This document shows, in pieces, positions 44,234-54,966 of a stretch of DNA of 64,000 nucleotides. Each line of letters opens with the position of its first letter. Position 1 is the first letter of the stretch. The stretch covers positions 2,630,501 to 2,694,500 of the forward strand of contig CP033051.1 of NCBI GenBank assembly GCA_003667865.1. Reading direction: 5' to 3'. Source of the stretch: Rossellomorea marisflavi. Lineage in GTDB: Bacteria; Bacillota; Bacilli; Bacillales; Bacillaceae_B. Below the pieces are notes generated by a model. The model worked only from the letters and a program-made list of their open reading frames with translations. It was not told where the DNA came from and did no database searches. The position numbers and the translations under genes were made by a program.

Positions 44234-44563
44234 ATTAAATCACCTCTAAATTTATTTCTCATCTATGTAAAAGATGATAACTACCAGTTCATCCTTTTTA
44301 TCTTACCACAGGTTATATAATTAATAAATAAAATTGTAACCCCTATCAAAAAAGAACCGAAACTAGGCTAATCCCCTTACAAAACAAAATCTATTACATA
44401 ACATATTATGATTGATTATGTTTATCGGAACATGATTCATGAAAGGTAAAGATCAATCATTAACCGAACGAAAAGAGCGTTATTTTACATTAATAATATA
44501 AAAATTCAACAAAGTTTTTACCATTTAGAGAAAATTTTAATAATGAAAAAAGGAGAATTCCTA

Positions 44564-45307
44564 ATGAAGCATCGTAAATTTCAATTAGGAGACGAATGGT
44601 GTATCGTACATTACCCTGAACGTCCTAATGGGTTTGCTGTAATGATATTAGGTGATCATGATCACTATGTCGATCAAAAGAATAGTTTTTGGCTTCAACA
44701 GGAAGGAAAAAGACAGATAGTGGAGCAGTTAACGTCTAGTGGATACCTTGTTCTCTATTCTAATCTGTATGGAGCCAATTGGGGAAGTGAAGCTTCTGTT
44801 CAATTAGCGAAAAGGTTATATCAATATGTAAAAAGAAGTGAAATAATTAATGGCAAAATTCATATTTTAGCTGAAGGTATGGGAGCACTAGTTCTTAAAA
44901 ATTTATATCCAATGATGGAAAACGAAGTTCGTTCAATTGTACTTTTCTCTCCATGTGTATCGTTGTATACTCACTACTTACAAGAAAAGGAACAGAAATT
45001 TTTTTTCAAAAAACTATTAAAAGAAGTATCGGTTTCTTTTGATATACAAGAAGGCGATTGTGAATTTTTCTTAAAGCATCAAATAAATGATGATCAAGTA
45101 TTTAAAGAAATAGAGGCACCCATTTATATTGTGCAATGGACATCATTAAGCAGATATAAAAATCAATTCTCATTAATCAAGGAAGTATATCAAGCAAGGA
45201 TAGAAAAAGAGAAAGCGACAGATTTATTTTACGTTATACCTGAAAAGAGAAACACCCTAGGAAATAAGTTTATTTCCTATTTTACTAAGCATGAAACACA
45301 ACTATAA
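44564..45307 (+). CDS. yjaU: YjaU-like alpha/beta-hydrolase-fold protein
   Basis: A protein of 247 residues with an alpha/beta hydrolase outline (VMILGDHDHYVD, SGYLVLYSNLYGANWG, ILAEGMGALVLKNLYP). The usual nucleophile elbow reads AEGMGA, with Gly where Ser is expected, so catalysis is doubtful. The place before yjaV-med-comZ matches B. subtilis yjaU. The ATG at 44564 follows AAAAGGAG; an ATG 21 bases earlier precedes that signal. Confidence 0.75.
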   Translation: MKHRKFQLGDEWCIVHYPERPNGFAVMILGDHDHYVDQKNSFWLQQEGKRQIVEQLTSSGYLVLYSNLYGANWGSEASVQLAKRLYQYVKRSEIINGKIHILAEGMGALVLKNLYPMMENEVRSIVLFSPCVSLYTHYLQEKEQKFFFKKLLKEVSVSFDIQEGDCEFFLKHQINDDQVFKEIEAPIYIVQWTSLSRYKNQFSLIKEVYQARIEKEKATDLFYVIPEKRNTLGNKFISYFTKHETQL

Positions 45308-45333
45308 AACGAATTTTTATGGAAGGTGAAAAA

Positions 45334-46080
45334 ATGAAAGAAGCTATTGTTTTTGCTTCACAACGGTTCCTAGGGTTTGAAATTTGTAGGGCACTACTAG
45401 AACAAGGGGTTGAAGTTTTAGCAATAGATGATTTTAACAAAGTACAAGATAAATGGCTTGAAGTGGGACGTAATGCAAATATTAAGTATATACCGTTAGA
45501 TGAATGGAATGAGGAAATCTCAGATCAAGTACGAATATTTATTCCCTATTATGATGAAATTGATGGGGGGAGTATTGCGTGTCTAGATAACATTACTCGG
45601 ATAGTTAAAGGTGTTGACACTCATACCGAGGTTCATGTTATACAACTAGTCGCAACCTGTACAGAGCAATATGTACAAAACCTCCCCATAGATTCAAAAA
45701 GATGTAGAAATATAAAAGTAACAACGATTTATATCCCAACCCTAATTGGACCGTACCAACCGAATTGCTTCTTGGCTTCTCAATTATTGCAAGATACGAA
45801 CCTGTCGTTTGATGTTGTGGAATATGTTGATGATTCTAATGACCTTCTCTATGTTCGTGATGCTGCAGACTATATAGTAAACTGTCATAAATCAGGAAGT
45901 ATTCTACTACAATCCGTTGAAGAAAAAAGTTGGCTAAATGCCATGAAATGTCTTAAAGAAGATGTGCAAATACCCACAGAAGAAAGTCAAAAGAACATCA
46001 TAGCAACAGAAAAGGTGAAAATTGCTCCCTCTAAGTCCTATAAGAAAATACTTGCGGAACAGCGGAAACATAATTTCTAG
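45334..46080 (+). CDS. yjaV: YjaV-like Rossmann-fold protein
   Basis: A protein of 248 residues with a sugar-epimerase-like nucleotide fold (KEAIVFASQRFLGFEICRAL at the N-terminus, then VLAIDDFNK). The glycine-rich loop is incomplete and the YxxxK catalytic pair is not seen, so it may bind a nucleotide without catalysis. The ATG at 45334 follows GGAAGGTG. It lies between yjaU and med as in B. subtilis. Confidence 0.75.
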   Translation: MKEAIVFASQRFLGFEICRALLEQGVEVLAIDDFNKVQDKWLEVGRNANIKYIPLDEWNEEISDQVRIFIPYYDEIDGGSIACLDNITRIVKGVDTHTEVHVIQLVATCTEQYVQNLPIDSKRCRNIKVTTIYIPTLIGPYQPNCFLASQLLQDTNLSFDVVEYVDDSNDLLYVRDAADYIVNCHKSGSILLQSVEEKSWLNAMKCLKEDVQIPTEESQKNIIATEKVKIAPSKSYKKILAEQRKHNF

Positions 46081-46210
46081 TGGAAATTTATTACTTGTTT
46101 AAGTTTTTCTTTTCACTATGTCTAGTTAAAGGGTAAAATGTAGAATGAATCCTAGATAATAGGTAATGTTCTCTCTACGTCTCATCGGCTCAGGAGGAGT
46201 TGATGCAAAA

Positions 46211-47179
46211 ATGATTAGACATATTGGATTTATATTCATTATTATTTTCTTATTAGGAACGATGGCAGGTTGTGCCTCTTCAAAGCAGACAAATCAAATG
46301 AAAAAAGTTGGTTTGCTTGTACCTGAAACAATAAATGATCAAGTGTGGGGAACAAAGGGCTATAAAGGCTTACTAAAAATACAATCAGAATATGATGTAG
46401 ACGTATTTTATAAAGAGAGCATGGACACACAAGAAAAAATTATTGCTGCGGTACAAGAGTATAGTGAGAATGATGTGAATCTCATTTTCGGACATGGTAG
46501 TGAATACTCACACATTTTTAATGAATTAGCAGGAGACTTTCCTGACATTCATTTTGTAAGCTTTAATGGGGATGCAACTGAAGCAAATACTACAAGTCTA
46601 CAATTTGAAGCTTATGCAATGGGGTATTTTGCGGGAATGGTAGCAGCAAATCAATCTAGTACGAAAGTATTAGGAATGGTTGCTTCATTTGATTGGCAGC
46701 CTGAAATTCAGGGATTTATCGATGGTGCAACATTTCAAGATAATCAATCAAATGTTTTGGTTAAGTATACAAATGATTGGAACGACACTGCATTAGCAGT
46801 GGAACTACTAGACGAACTATTAGAAGAAAATGTTGATGTTGTATATCCAGCAGGCGATAGTTATAGTGTCGTTCTGATAGAAAAGCTTAAAGAAAAAGGA
46901 CTTTTTGCTATTGGATTTGTCTCGGATCAATCTGATTTAGGTGAATCTACAGTTCTTACGAGTACGGTTCAGCATGCAGACAAGCTATATTCAGTTGTAG
47001 CAAGGCGTTTAGCCCTAGGAAAACTAGAATCTGGTAACCTTACATTTGACTTTCAAGATGGAGTGATTACAATGGGGAAATATAGTCCTGTTGTTCCAAA
47101 AGAATTCCAAAAAGAGATGGAAGGCTATGTTCAGGACTATATCAATACAGGTAAATTGCCAAATAAAGGAGTAGAGTAA
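46211..47179 (+). CDS. med: Competence-related lipoprotein Med
   Basis: A lipoprotein of 322 residues (lipobox MAGC, Cys21) with a BMP/PnrA-like substrate-binding fold (KKVGLLVPETINDQVWGTKG, LIFGHGSEYSH). In B. subtilis Med raises comK expression by an unsettled route. The ATG at 46211 is 11 bases from GGAGGAG; an upstream in-frame ATG at 46166 would bury the signal peptide. It is followed after four bases by comZ, the same order as in B. subtilis. Confidence 0.85.
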   Translation: MIRHIGFIFIIIFLLGTMAGCASSKQTNQMKKVGLLVPETINDQVWGTKGYKGLLKIQSEYDVDVFYKESMDTQEKIIAAVQEYSENDVNLIFGHGSEYSHIFNELAGDFPDIHFVSFNGDATEANTTSLQFEAYAMGYFAGMVAANQSSTKVLGMVASFDWQPEIQGFIDGATFQDNQSNVLVKYTNDWNDTALAVELLDELLEENVDVVYPAGDSYSVVLIEKLKEKGLFAIGFVSDQSDLGESTVLTSTVQHADKLYSVVARRLALGKLESGNLTFDFQDGVITMGKYSPVVPKEFQKEMEGYVQDYINTGKLPNKGVE

Positions 47180-47183
47180 AACG

Positions 47184-47366
47184 ATGAACGAAGATAAAAC
47201 GCAACAGTTTATGCAAATTGCCATGAAGTACTTACCAGAGGCGAAAATGAAATTAGAGCAATCTGGCATTGAATTTACAATGGATATGCTACCACCATTT
47301 ATGGAGTTATTCACAAAAGTTATGAATGAAGCCTATGAGTTAGGTAAGAATGAAACGAATACATAA
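47184..47366 (+). CDS. comZ: ComG operon repressor ComZ
   Basis: A 60-residue helical protein (MNEDKTQQFMQIAMKYLPEA; KMKLEQSGIEFTMDMLPPFM) that matches ComZ, which lowers comG transcription in B. subtilis. It starts four bases after med, so the two are one operon; the ribosome-binding site is AAAGGAG inside the end of med. Confidence 0.88.
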   Translation: MNEDKTQQFMQIAMKYLPEAKMKLEQSGIEFTMDMLPPFMELFTKVMNEAYELGKNETNT

Positions 47367-47381
47367 AAAATAGAACATAAT

Positions 47382-47450
47382 AAAAAAAGGAGGACTTTCT
47401 CTTTGCAACGTACTTCGTTGATAAAGAAGAAAGAATCTCCTTTTTATTTT
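47382..47450 (+). terminator. Terminator of med-comZ
   Basis: AAAAAAAGGAGGA pairs with TCTCCTTTTTATTT, with an inner CAACGTACTTCGTTG hairpin forming a branched structure. Confidence 0.7.
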
Positions 47451-47586
47451 TGCGTTTTCCCATGCTAGAGGAAAACTTAGAGTGTTTCCCACTTCAATAG
47501 TACAAAGTTTAACTTGATTCAAGAATAATTTACTGTGGGAAAGAAAAAGTTGTTTACATGAGAGAATGTATAGATTAACGGAATCT

Positions 47587-47847
47587 TTAAGATTGTTTAA
47601 ACTTATCAATAAAAGGCATGACTTTTTTATAGAGTGGTTTCAATTCAGAGACGGATCCCATTAAAGTTTCAACATGCTCCATTATTTTAATAAAATCAAT
47701 GGAAGGTTCTCCTTCCTCTGATACACTTTCAATAGCCTCATCATCCTCTAATTCAGCTTGCGATAAGGTTTCTTCATCGTCTGTTTTTTGCAGACGGTTT
47801 CCAAACATCATTTTGTCAAATGGATGACTGTTCTTTTGTTCTGACAT
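47587..47847 (-). CDS. Hypothetical acidic protein, 86 residues
   Basis: Starts MSEQKNSHPFDKMMFGNRLQ, has an acidic middle (QAELEDDEAIESVSEEGE) and an amphipathic helical end (MEHVETLMGSVSELKPLYKK). No signal peptide. The ATG follows GAAAGGAGGCAG, a strong signal. By position (between comZ and fabHA) it may correspond to B. subtilis yjzB, but I could not compare the sequences. Function unknown. Confidence 0.7.
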   Translation of the reverse strand: MSEQKNSHPFDKMMFGNRLQKTDDEETLSQAELEDDEAIESVSEEGEPSIDFIKIMEHVETLMGSVSELKPLYKKVMPFIDKFKQS

Positions 47848-47969
47848 GTCACTGCCTCCTTTCCTCTACTAATTACAGTATGTAAAAAGGGCTATGTTAG
47901 GATAGACGAATGTATATGCCTCAGAACAATAATTAAAAAATATTGCAGGGATAGAAGAAATTCGTTAAA

Positions 47970-47988
47970 ATTAGTACCAAGTCATAAT
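47970..47988 (+). promoter_or_regulatory. Possible FapR box before fabHA
   Basis: ATTAGTACCAAGTCATAAT: the left half is an exact FapR half-site (ATTAGTACC), the right half resembles TACTAAT imperfectly. It overlaps a possible -35/-10 pair (TTCGTT at 47961, CATAAT at 47983). FapR control of fabHA-fabF by malonyl-CoA is known in B. subtilis. The leader further down has a GGTGGGT/ACCCATC hairpin at 48046-48064. Confidence 0.5.
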
Positions 47989-48113
47989 AATTGATAATAA
48001 GTTATAGAAAGTGCTCTTGTTAGAGTATTCGTTCGTCAAAGAGGAGGGTGGGTTCCTACCCATCACCCATATAGGTAACAGAATAAAAGATAAAATAGAA
48101 AGAAGGGATTCCG

Positions 48114-49052
48114 ATGAACGCAGGTGTAATTGGAATTGGTCGTTATTTGCCAGAAAAAATTATTACGAACCTGGATTTAGAAAAAAGAATGGATACTTCT
48201 GATGAATGGATTCGTACAAGAACAGGCATTGAAGAAAGACGAATTGCTACAGACGATGTGGATACATCTGATATGGCTTTTGAAGCTGCAACGAAGGCGA
48301 TTGAAAATGCAGGGATTACAGCCGAGGATTTAGATTTAATTCTTGTTGCAACCGTTACCCCTGATCAACCCTTCCCTAGTGTTTCGTGTATGATTCAAGA
48401 AAAACTAGGGGCGAAAAGAGCGGCTGCAATGGATGTAAGTGCTGCTTGTGCGGGTTTTATGTATGGTATGATTACAGCAAAGCAATTTATTGAAAATAAT
48501 GCCTATAAGCATATTCTTATTGTAGGAGTAGAGAAGCTATCCAAAATTACAAACTGGGAAGACCGTAATACTGCTGTCCTATTTGGTGATGCTGCTGGTG
48601 CTGTTGTCATGGGCCCAGTTTCAGAAGGAAAGGGAATTCTTTCTTTTGAACTAGGATCTGACGGTTCAGGTGGTGGACATCTTTACCAGAATGAGAATGA
48701 TCATATTTATATGAATGGAAGAGAAGTCTTTAAGTTCGCAGTTAGACAAATGGGTGAATCAAGCGAAAGTGTTATTGAAAAAGCTGGATTGAAAAAAGAG
48801 GATGTAGATTTTCTTATTCCTCATCAAGCGAATATTCGTATTATGGAGTCAGCTAGACAACGATTAGATTTACCAATCGAAAAAATGTCTAAAACCGTAC
48901 ATAAATATGGTAATACATCCGCAGCTTCTATCCCGATTTCATTAGTAGAGGATATTGAAGAAGGTAGAGTGAAGGATAATGATGTTCTTGTAATGGTCGG
49001 TTTTGGTGGTGGTTTAACCTGGGGTGCTATTTGCATGCGTTGGGGACGTTAA
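48114..49052 (+). CDS. fabHA: Beta-ketoacyl-ACP synthase III
   Basis: A protein of 312 residues that starts fatty acid synthesis by joining an acyl-CoA primer to malonyl-ACP. The catalytic triad is visible: Cys112 in DVSAACAGF, His in LIPHQANIR and Asn in YGNTSAAS. The ATG follows AGAAGGGATT. Order fabHA-fabF matches B. subtilis. Branched primers are expected in this group. Confidence 0.93.
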   Translation: MNAGVIGIGRYLPEKIITNLDLEKRMDTSDEWIRTRTGIEERRIATDDVDTSDMAFEAATKAIENAGITAEDLDLILVATVTPDQPFPSVSCMIQEKLGAKRAAAMDVSAACAGFMYGMITAKQFIENNAYKHILIVGVEKLSKITNWEDRNTAVLFGDAAGAVVMGPVSEGKGILSFELGSDGSGGGHLYQNENDHIYMNGREVFKFAVRQMGESSESVIEKAGLKKEDVDFLIPHQANIRIMESARQRLDLPIEKMSKTVHKYGNTSAASIPISLVEDIEEGRVKDNDVLVMVGFGGGLTWGAICMRWGR

Positions 49053-49131
49053 CTTTACCAATTTTATTCAAACCGTTTTGACTAGAATTAAACTTTTATA
49101 AACATTGAGTCAAGCAAAGGAGTTGGGATTT

Positions 49132-50370
49132 GTGGGAAATAAACGTGTAGTAGTAACAGGACTTGGAGCTGTAAGCCCACTAGGAAATGATGTACAAACA
49201 ACATGGAATAATATCGTTGAAGGTAAATCAGGGGTTGGCCCATTAACTAGACTAAATCCAGATGACTATCCAGCCAAAGTAGTAGCAGAGGTTAAGGACT
49301 TTGATATAGAACAATATGTAGAAAAGAAAGAAGCACGAAAGATGGACCGCTTTACACATTATGCTGTTGCAGCTTCCATGATGGCAATTAAAGATTCAAA
49401 GCTAGACATCAATGAATCTAATGCTCACCGCGTTGGAGTTTGGATTGGTTCTGGGATTGGAGGAATGGAAACATTCGAAAATCAATTTGAAATGTTCCAA
49501 AAAAGAGGATACCGTCGTGTAAGTCCATTCTTCGTACCAATGATTATCCCTGATATGGCTACAGGACAAGTTTCAATCTTACTCGGAGCAAAAGGCGTAA
49601 ACTCATGTACTGTAACAGCGTGTGCGACAGGAACGAATTCTATCGGTGATGCCTTTAAGGTTATTCAACGTGGAGATGCAGATGCCATGATTACGGGTGG
49701 AGCTGAAGCGCCTATTACAAGAATGTCAATGGCGGGGTTCTGCTCTAATACAGCACTATCAACTAATCCGGATCCTTCTAGTGCTTCAAGACCGTTTGAT
49801 GCGAATCGTGATGGATTTGTAATGGGTGAAGGTGCAGGAATTGTTGTAATTGAAGAACTTGAACACGCATTACAGCGTGGAGCAACGATCTATGCAGAAA
49901 TCGTAGGCTATGGCTCTACTGGTGATGCCTATCATATAACAAGTCCAGCTCCAGCAGGTGAAGGTGGAGCGCGGGCGATGATGATGGCATTAGAAGACGG
50001 TGGCGTAAATCCTGAAGAGGTAGACTATATTAATGCGCATGGTACAAGTACACCCTATAATGATAAGTATGAGACAATGGCTGTAAAGGAAGTCTTTAAG
50101 GACCATGCATACAAGCTTGCTGTAAGTTCAACAAAATCGATGACTGGACATCTACTAGGTGCTGCTGGTGGCGTAGAAGCAATCTTCTCCGTGCTGGCGT
50201 TAAAAGAAGGCATTCTTCCGCCTACAATTAATTTAGAAACACCAGATCCAGAGTGTGATTTAGACTATGTGGCGAATGAAGCACGTCACAAACAAATATC
50301 CTATGCGATGAGTAATTCCTTAGGATTTGGTGGTCATAATGCAACGTTAGTATTTAAAAAGTATCAATAA
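49132..50370 (+). CDS. fabF: Beta-ketoacyl-ACP synthase II
   Basis: The elongating condensing enzyme, 412 residues. The nucleophile is Cys164 in TACATGTNS; the His residues are in NAHGTST and [15 protein letters not shown]. The start is GTG at 49132, nine bases from AAAGGAG, giving a length equal to the B. subtilis protein; an upstream TTG at 49105 precedes that signal. It is 79 bases after fabHA and probably cotranscribed. Confidence 0.93.
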   Translation: MGNKRVVVTGLGAVSPLGNDVQTTWNNIVEGKSGVGPLTRLNPDDYPAKVVAEVKDFDIEQYVEKKEARKMDRFTHYAVAASMMAIKDSKLDINESNAHRVGVWIGSGIGGMETFENQFEMFQKRGYRRVSPFFVPMIIPDMATGQVSILLGAKGVNSCTVTACATGTNSIGDAFKVIQRGDADAMITGGAEAPITRMSMAGFCSNTALSTNPDPSSASRPFDANRDGFVMGEGAGIVVIEELEHALQRGATIYAEIVGYGSTGDAYHITSPAPAGEGGARAMMMALEDGGVNPEEVDYINAHGTSTPYNDKYETMAVKEVFKDHAYKLAVSSTKSMTGHLLGAAGGVEAIFSVLALKEGILPPTINLETPDPECDLDYVANEARHKQISYAMSNSLGFGGHNATLVFKKYQ

Positions 50371-50382
50371 GTTATATATAAC

Positions 50383-50424
50383 CTGACCGTAACGTGAGTA
50401 TAAACACGTACGGTCAGTTTTTTT
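50383..50424 (+). terminator. Terminator of fabHA-fabF
   Basis: CTGACCGT pairs with ACGGTCAG, with an inner ACGTG/CACGT, then seven T. Confidence 0.88.
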
Positions 50425-50499
50425 ATGGACATAAGGTCACATCTAAACAAATTGCTTACATATAATACAGTGATTATATTGTAAGGGAGCGGACTACAA

Positions 50500-51255
50500 T
50501 TGCCAATTGCACCGACAGATAAATGGTTAAAAGAAGACTTCGATGCCCCGATAAAGTTTTTTTCGAGGATGGATATACCTGATCAAGAGAAGATGTCCTT
50601 TTATGAGTATTTACAAAGTCATGGAATGTATAGACCTTCAAGAATAACAGAGAACATATACACTGAACTAGTTGAAAAAAAAGCGTGGAATACCTTTGCG
50701 AAGTATGAAAAGAAGTATCAAGTGAAATGGAATGGACCAAGTGTACCCATTTATATTTTCCCAGTCCAACAGAATTTTGGAATTTTTTCAAAGAATATAA
50801 GTAAATCAGGAGTGTCGTTTAAGGATAAAATTTTCTTTTTTATTTCTCCTGAAGAAGATGAAAAAGAGTGGGAGTCCGTTTTTGTACATGAGTATCATCA
50901 TTGTACGAGGATGAAGCATCTTAAAAAAAAGAAGCATTACACGCTTCTCGATTCCATTATCTTTGAGGGTTTGGCAGAATATGCAGTGAAAGAATATTGC
51001 GGTGAAGAGTATCTCTCTAAATGGGTTCATTCCTATAGTGATGAACAGTTAGAAGAATTTTGGAAACGACTAGTAATAGATGAGCTTACATTAGGTCAAG
51101 ACAACCCAAGGCATGATCAAATCTTAAAAGGGAAAGGAAACTATCCGCAAATGCTGGGATATGCAATCGGATATCATTTGGTGAACCAATATAGTAAAAA
51201 CTCCGGAGAACATACAATACAAATGCTTTGCAGAGAATCTTCAGAGTTTTTGTAG
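50500..51255 (+). CDS. yjaZ: YjaZ-like zinc metalloprotease (DUF2268)
   Basis: A protein of 251 residues with the zinc motif HEYHH (residues 130-134) in WESVFVHEYHHCTRMKHL and a third-ligand candidate Glu in IIFEGLAEYAVKEY. This is the DUF2268 family, predicted Zn-dependent proteases. There is no signal peptide. The start is TTG at 50500 after AAGGGAGCG. Place after fabF matches B. subtilis yjaZ. Confidence 0.85.
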   Translation: MPIAPTDKWLKEDFDAPIKFFSRMDIPDQEKMSFYEYLQSHGMYRPSRITENIYTELVEKKAWNTFAKYEKKYQVKWNGPSVPIYIFPVQQNFGIFSKNISKSGVSFKDKIFFFISPEEDEKEWESVFVHEYHHCTRMKHLKKKKHYTLLDSIIFEGLAEYAVKEYCGEEYLSKWVHSYSDEQLEEFWKRLVIDELTLGQDNPRHDQILKGKGNYPQMLGYAIGYHLVNQYSKNSGEHTIQMLCRESSEFL

Positions 51256-51279
51256 CTGCTTTATAAGATGAATGGTTTT

Positions 51280-51308
51280 GAGCTATTTATAATAGCTCTA
51301 TTTTTTTT
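51280..51308 (+). terminator. Terminator of yjaZ
   Basis: The perfect stem GAGCTATT/AATAGCTC is followed by TA and a run of eight T. Confidence 0.85.
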
Positions 51309-51435
51309 GGTCCTCATACAGAGTTTACCATAGGCTAACTCAGTCATATCCTTCTATTTCTTTCATACAATATAGTATGTTAGGACGAGCTCCAGGAGAT
51401 TTTCATAGAATCTGATTGTAAAGGAAGAAGGTATC

Positions 51436-51657
51436 GTGCTAAGACTATTTATTATGTTTATTGGATTTGGACTAGCAGTAGCAGGTGGCGTTAGTCTAAT
51501 TATTTATCTAAACCTATTAACGACTGGTTTGTCATTTACGGGATATTTATATTTTGTTTCAACGAAGGTAGAGTGTTATTTATTCATTGTTGGCATTATC
51601 ATCATCACGATCGCTATCTATAGTCCAAAAAATAGAAAAAATAGCCCTCCACTCTAA
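51436..51657 (+). CDS. Small membrane protein, 73 residues
   Basis: Two membrane helices (about 4-26 and 47-63) and a basic tail (SPKNRKNSPPL). The start is GTG at 51436 following AAAGGAAGAAGG. It lies between yjaZ and yjbA. I do not recognise a named family. The clear Shine-Dalgarno and membrane pattern support a real gene. Confidence 0.6.
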   Translation: MLRLFIMFIGFGLAVAGGVSLIIYLNLLTTGLSFTGYLYFVSTKVECYLFIVGIIIITIAIYSPKNRKNSPPL

Positions 51658-51738
51658 TTGCTTTTCCTATTAAGGAATAAATTTACACTAAAATGCCTAT
51701 ACTGAATGACAAATATAGATTGAAGCGAGGGGTCAATC

Positions 51739-52488
51739 ATGTTATATCTTCATGATGTATGGGTTAACTGGTTTGAAGGTGAAGAAAATGGATATAATGT
51801 CTGTCACTTTCATGAATGGAGAAAAGATGATGTCATCGAACTGCTTGACCAAGTACCACTAATTAAGGTGAATTCTACGTTATTTCATTACATTGAAAAC
51901 GACCTTTCAGAGCTGCCACAACAGTTACTGGATGACATTTATCAGAAAGCCTATTTAAGAAAGAATCACGAGAGAATCCAATTAGATTATTGCTTTATTG
52001 TTACAGATGGAACAGGCATCTTAGCTGTAGACACAATTGGATATTCAATACCTATTCGGAAAAGTCGTTTAATCCCAAGACAAGAGCAATTGGTTTATGA
52101 AATGGTGGAAGATCATAAAGATACTCACTACAGCTTCAGACCAGATGTTAAAGATCAAAAAGACTATCATATTTTATCGCCTAGTCCGGTTATGATGAGT
52201 GGATTGACGAGAAAAGAAAGACAGTTAAAACAACTGTTATTCATGGCGATGGATCAATTATATACAGCTAAGAATACTTCAGAAGTTCGCTATTGGTACA
52301 CTGAATGGGCACCGGATAAATATGAAACGATTCAGGGATTAGATTTTGAAGAACTATGGGAAATGCTCTACCGTGATTTAAAGGATGGGTGGACAGAAAA
52401 ACATTCATTACTATGTTCCCGCCTGATTAAAGGACAACCTTTCTTTGAGAAACTTTGGGAGATGGAGCATAGGCCAAAAGTAAATTAG
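51739..52488 (+). CDS. yjbA: UPF0736 protein YjbA
   Basis: A soluble protein of 249 residues, start [20 protein letters not shown], matching the UPF0736/YjbA family. Trp- and Tyr-rich; conserved [23 protein letters not shown] region near 185-205. Function unknown. ATG follows AAGCGAGGGG. It precedes trpS as in B. subtilis. Confidence 0.87.
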   Translation: MLYLHDVWVNWFEGEENGYNVCHFHEWRKDDVIELLDQVPLIKVNSTLFHYIENDLSELPQQLLDDIYQKAYLRKNHERIQLDYCFIVTDGTGILAVDTIGYSIPIRKSRLIPRQEQLVYEMVEDHKDTHYSFRPDVKDQKDYHILSPSPVMMSGLTRKERQLKQLLFMAMDQLYTAKNTSEVRYWYTEWAPDKYETIQGLDFEELWEMLYRDLKDGWTEKHSLLCSRLIKGQPFFEKLWEMEHRPKVN

Positions 52489-52496
52489 TCGTATGG

Positions 52497-52528
52497 AAAA
52501 GGGACAAGCTTTTTTGCTTGTCCCTTTT
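52497..52528 (+). terminator. Terminator of yjbA
   Basis: AAAAGGGACAAGC/GCTTGTCCCTTTT with a TTTTTT loop; nearly symmetric, so it may work both ways. Confidence 0.85.
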
Positions 52529-52585
52529 AGAATTATCTTATAAGTCTTTAGTAGATTTCATGCTTTGAAGTCTAACCAAATGGAG

Positions 52586-52620
52586 CCTGAAGTCTTTATC
52601 TATGAGTTAAAGACTTCAGG
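52586..52620. other. Hairpin between yjbA and trpS
   Basis: The perfect stem CCTGAAGTCTTT/AAAGACTTCAGG with an 11-base loop; no T run on either strand. Possibly a 3' stabiliser of trpS message. Confidence 0.5.
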
Positions 52621-52673
52621 GTCCGTAAGCAGTGAGATTATAACTCAACTATATTAAAAAGCATAATGAAATC

Positions 52674-53678
<1,005 letters not shown>

Positions 53679-53699
53679 CTAATGTAAGTAAATATAAAG

Positions 53700-53979
53700 A
53701 CAAAAAAACCCATTCGTCCAAAATGTGAATTTAGGGACGAATGGGTTTTGAATCCGCGGTGCCACCCTAAGTGCTCATAAGATGAGCCACTCAGACCATG
53801 TGAACATGGAACCTCTGTAACGTGAGGACAACGTTATAAACTACTAAGCCTGTTCATTTATAAAGCTCCAAAGTCCATTCCATTCGCCAGAATGTTTGTT
53901 TACACCAACCACAAACTCTCTAGAAATCTGTTCACGAATGTACTACTCTTTATCAACGCTTTCGTATTTGATTTAGTTA
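53700..53979 (-). promoter_or_regulatory. T-box leader of trpS
   Basis: Read on the minus strand: Stem I features (AGAGAG, then GGTTGGTG), a likely UGG specifier in GAATGGAATGG, the T-box core GGTGGCACCGCGG (53754-53766) and a terminator stem ACCCATTCGTCC/GGACGAATGGGT with seven T (53703-53736 region). The T-box core can pair with the 5' half of the terminator region to form the antiterminator. The specifier fits tryptophan; its exact position was judged by eye. Confidence 0.92.
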
Positions 53980-53985
53980 CAAGAG

Positions 53986-54014
53986 ATTATATAGGATTCA
54001 AATTGCTTTTTCAA
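53986..54014 (-). promoter_or_regulatory. Sigma-A promoter of the trpS leader
   Basis: On the minus strand: TTGAAA, 17 bases, TATAAT. The -35 overlaps the last codons of the upstream DUF3899 gene by four bases. Confidence 0.8.
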
Positions 54015-54394
54015 GTATAGAAAAGATAGCTAATGATAAAGGATGTCATAACTGACAATATTCCTATATATAGGAATGGTTTCGTTAAACTTGTTCGACG
54101 ATTTTTTTCATATTCAATATAAATTTCATCCGTTTTATCTATATCATCAAATTGTGAAAGTAGTTTACCTTTCATCGTGCTTCGTCTTAGTCGTTTCATT
54201 GAATAAATGATTCCATTAAAGAAGCCTTTTTCAACAACAAATAAGAAAGCGCCACAAGCTAAATAAAACAATCCAATCATAAAAAACGTGTTAATGAACT
54301 GTAAGGCAAAGTCTGTTGGACTAAAAAAACTGTTAATTAGTGGGACAAGAAAGATCGCTGCTAAAAGTATGATGATAGAAGTTTGTTTTTTCAT
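54011..54394 (-). CDS. DUF3899-like membrane protein
   Basis: A protein of 127 residues with three hydrophobic segments (about 6-22, 30-54 and 106-126) and a basic cytoplasmic stretch (SMKRLRRSTMKGK) between the second and third. It fits the DUF3899 family of Bacillus membrane proteins. The ATG at 54394 follows CTGGAGTG. Function unknown. Confidence 0.7.
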   Translation of the reverse strand: MKKQTSIIILLAAIFLVPLINSFFSPTDFALQFINTFFMIGLFYLACGAFLFVVEKGFFNGIIYSMKRLRRSTMKGKLLSQFDDIDKTDEIYIEYEKNRRTSLTKPFLYIGILSVMTSFIISYLFYT

Positions 54395-54871
54395 TTTTCA
54401 CTCCAGGGAAGTTATTTAGTTTATTTACTCGTTGCTAAAAAGGATATTCCATTCCTTTCATATAACAAGATTCGTAAACAAAGTCATAAGGAGAGTATAC
54501 AGTAAAATTTTTAATAATTTCAATTGTAACATTTATATATATACAGAAATGAATAGAAGAACATGTAATTAATAAAAGGATTTTTTTAAAAAAAATACAA
54601 AGAAACAAAGTAATCTTAATGTAAAAATAGAAAAGTTCTATTAATATAATAAAGATCTTAATGGGGAAAAATAGTAATAATGCATTAAAACACATAAATA
54701 TAACGTAAAAAGTATGGAGTTAGTCTATTCTAAAGATAAAGAATTCTTAGTTAATTTACATTTGTAACATCTGTAATAGAAAAAAGTTAGTCAAAATAGG
54801 GTGTTAGAGCTTATTAAATCAACATTCTTCTAGTAATCTGAAAAAATATTAAAAAAATTGTTAAATTAATA
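54395..54871. other. AT-rich gap before oppA
   Basis: About 480 bases of very AT-rich DNA with no supported gene, repeat or strong hairpin. A minus-strand frame at 54435-54695 is Phe/Ile-rich low-complexity translation and has no ribosome-binding site. Confidence 0.5.
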
Positions 54872-54899
54872 TTGCAATAATTTCTGTATAGGATATAAT
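54872..54899 (+). promoter_or_regulatory. Sigma-A-like promoter of oppA
   Basis: TTGCAA, 16 bases, TATAAT, giving a leader of about 60 bases before the oppA start. Confidence 0.6.
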
Positions 54900-54966
54900 A
54901 AAATCAAATCTTCAGAAAATTAGAAGATTAAAAAAATTAAATCATTTCAAGGAGGTCAATTTCAGA

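Noticed and set aside
54435..54695. An 86-codon minus-strand frame upstream of oppA.
   Set aside because: AT-rich low-complexity translation without a ribosome-binding site.
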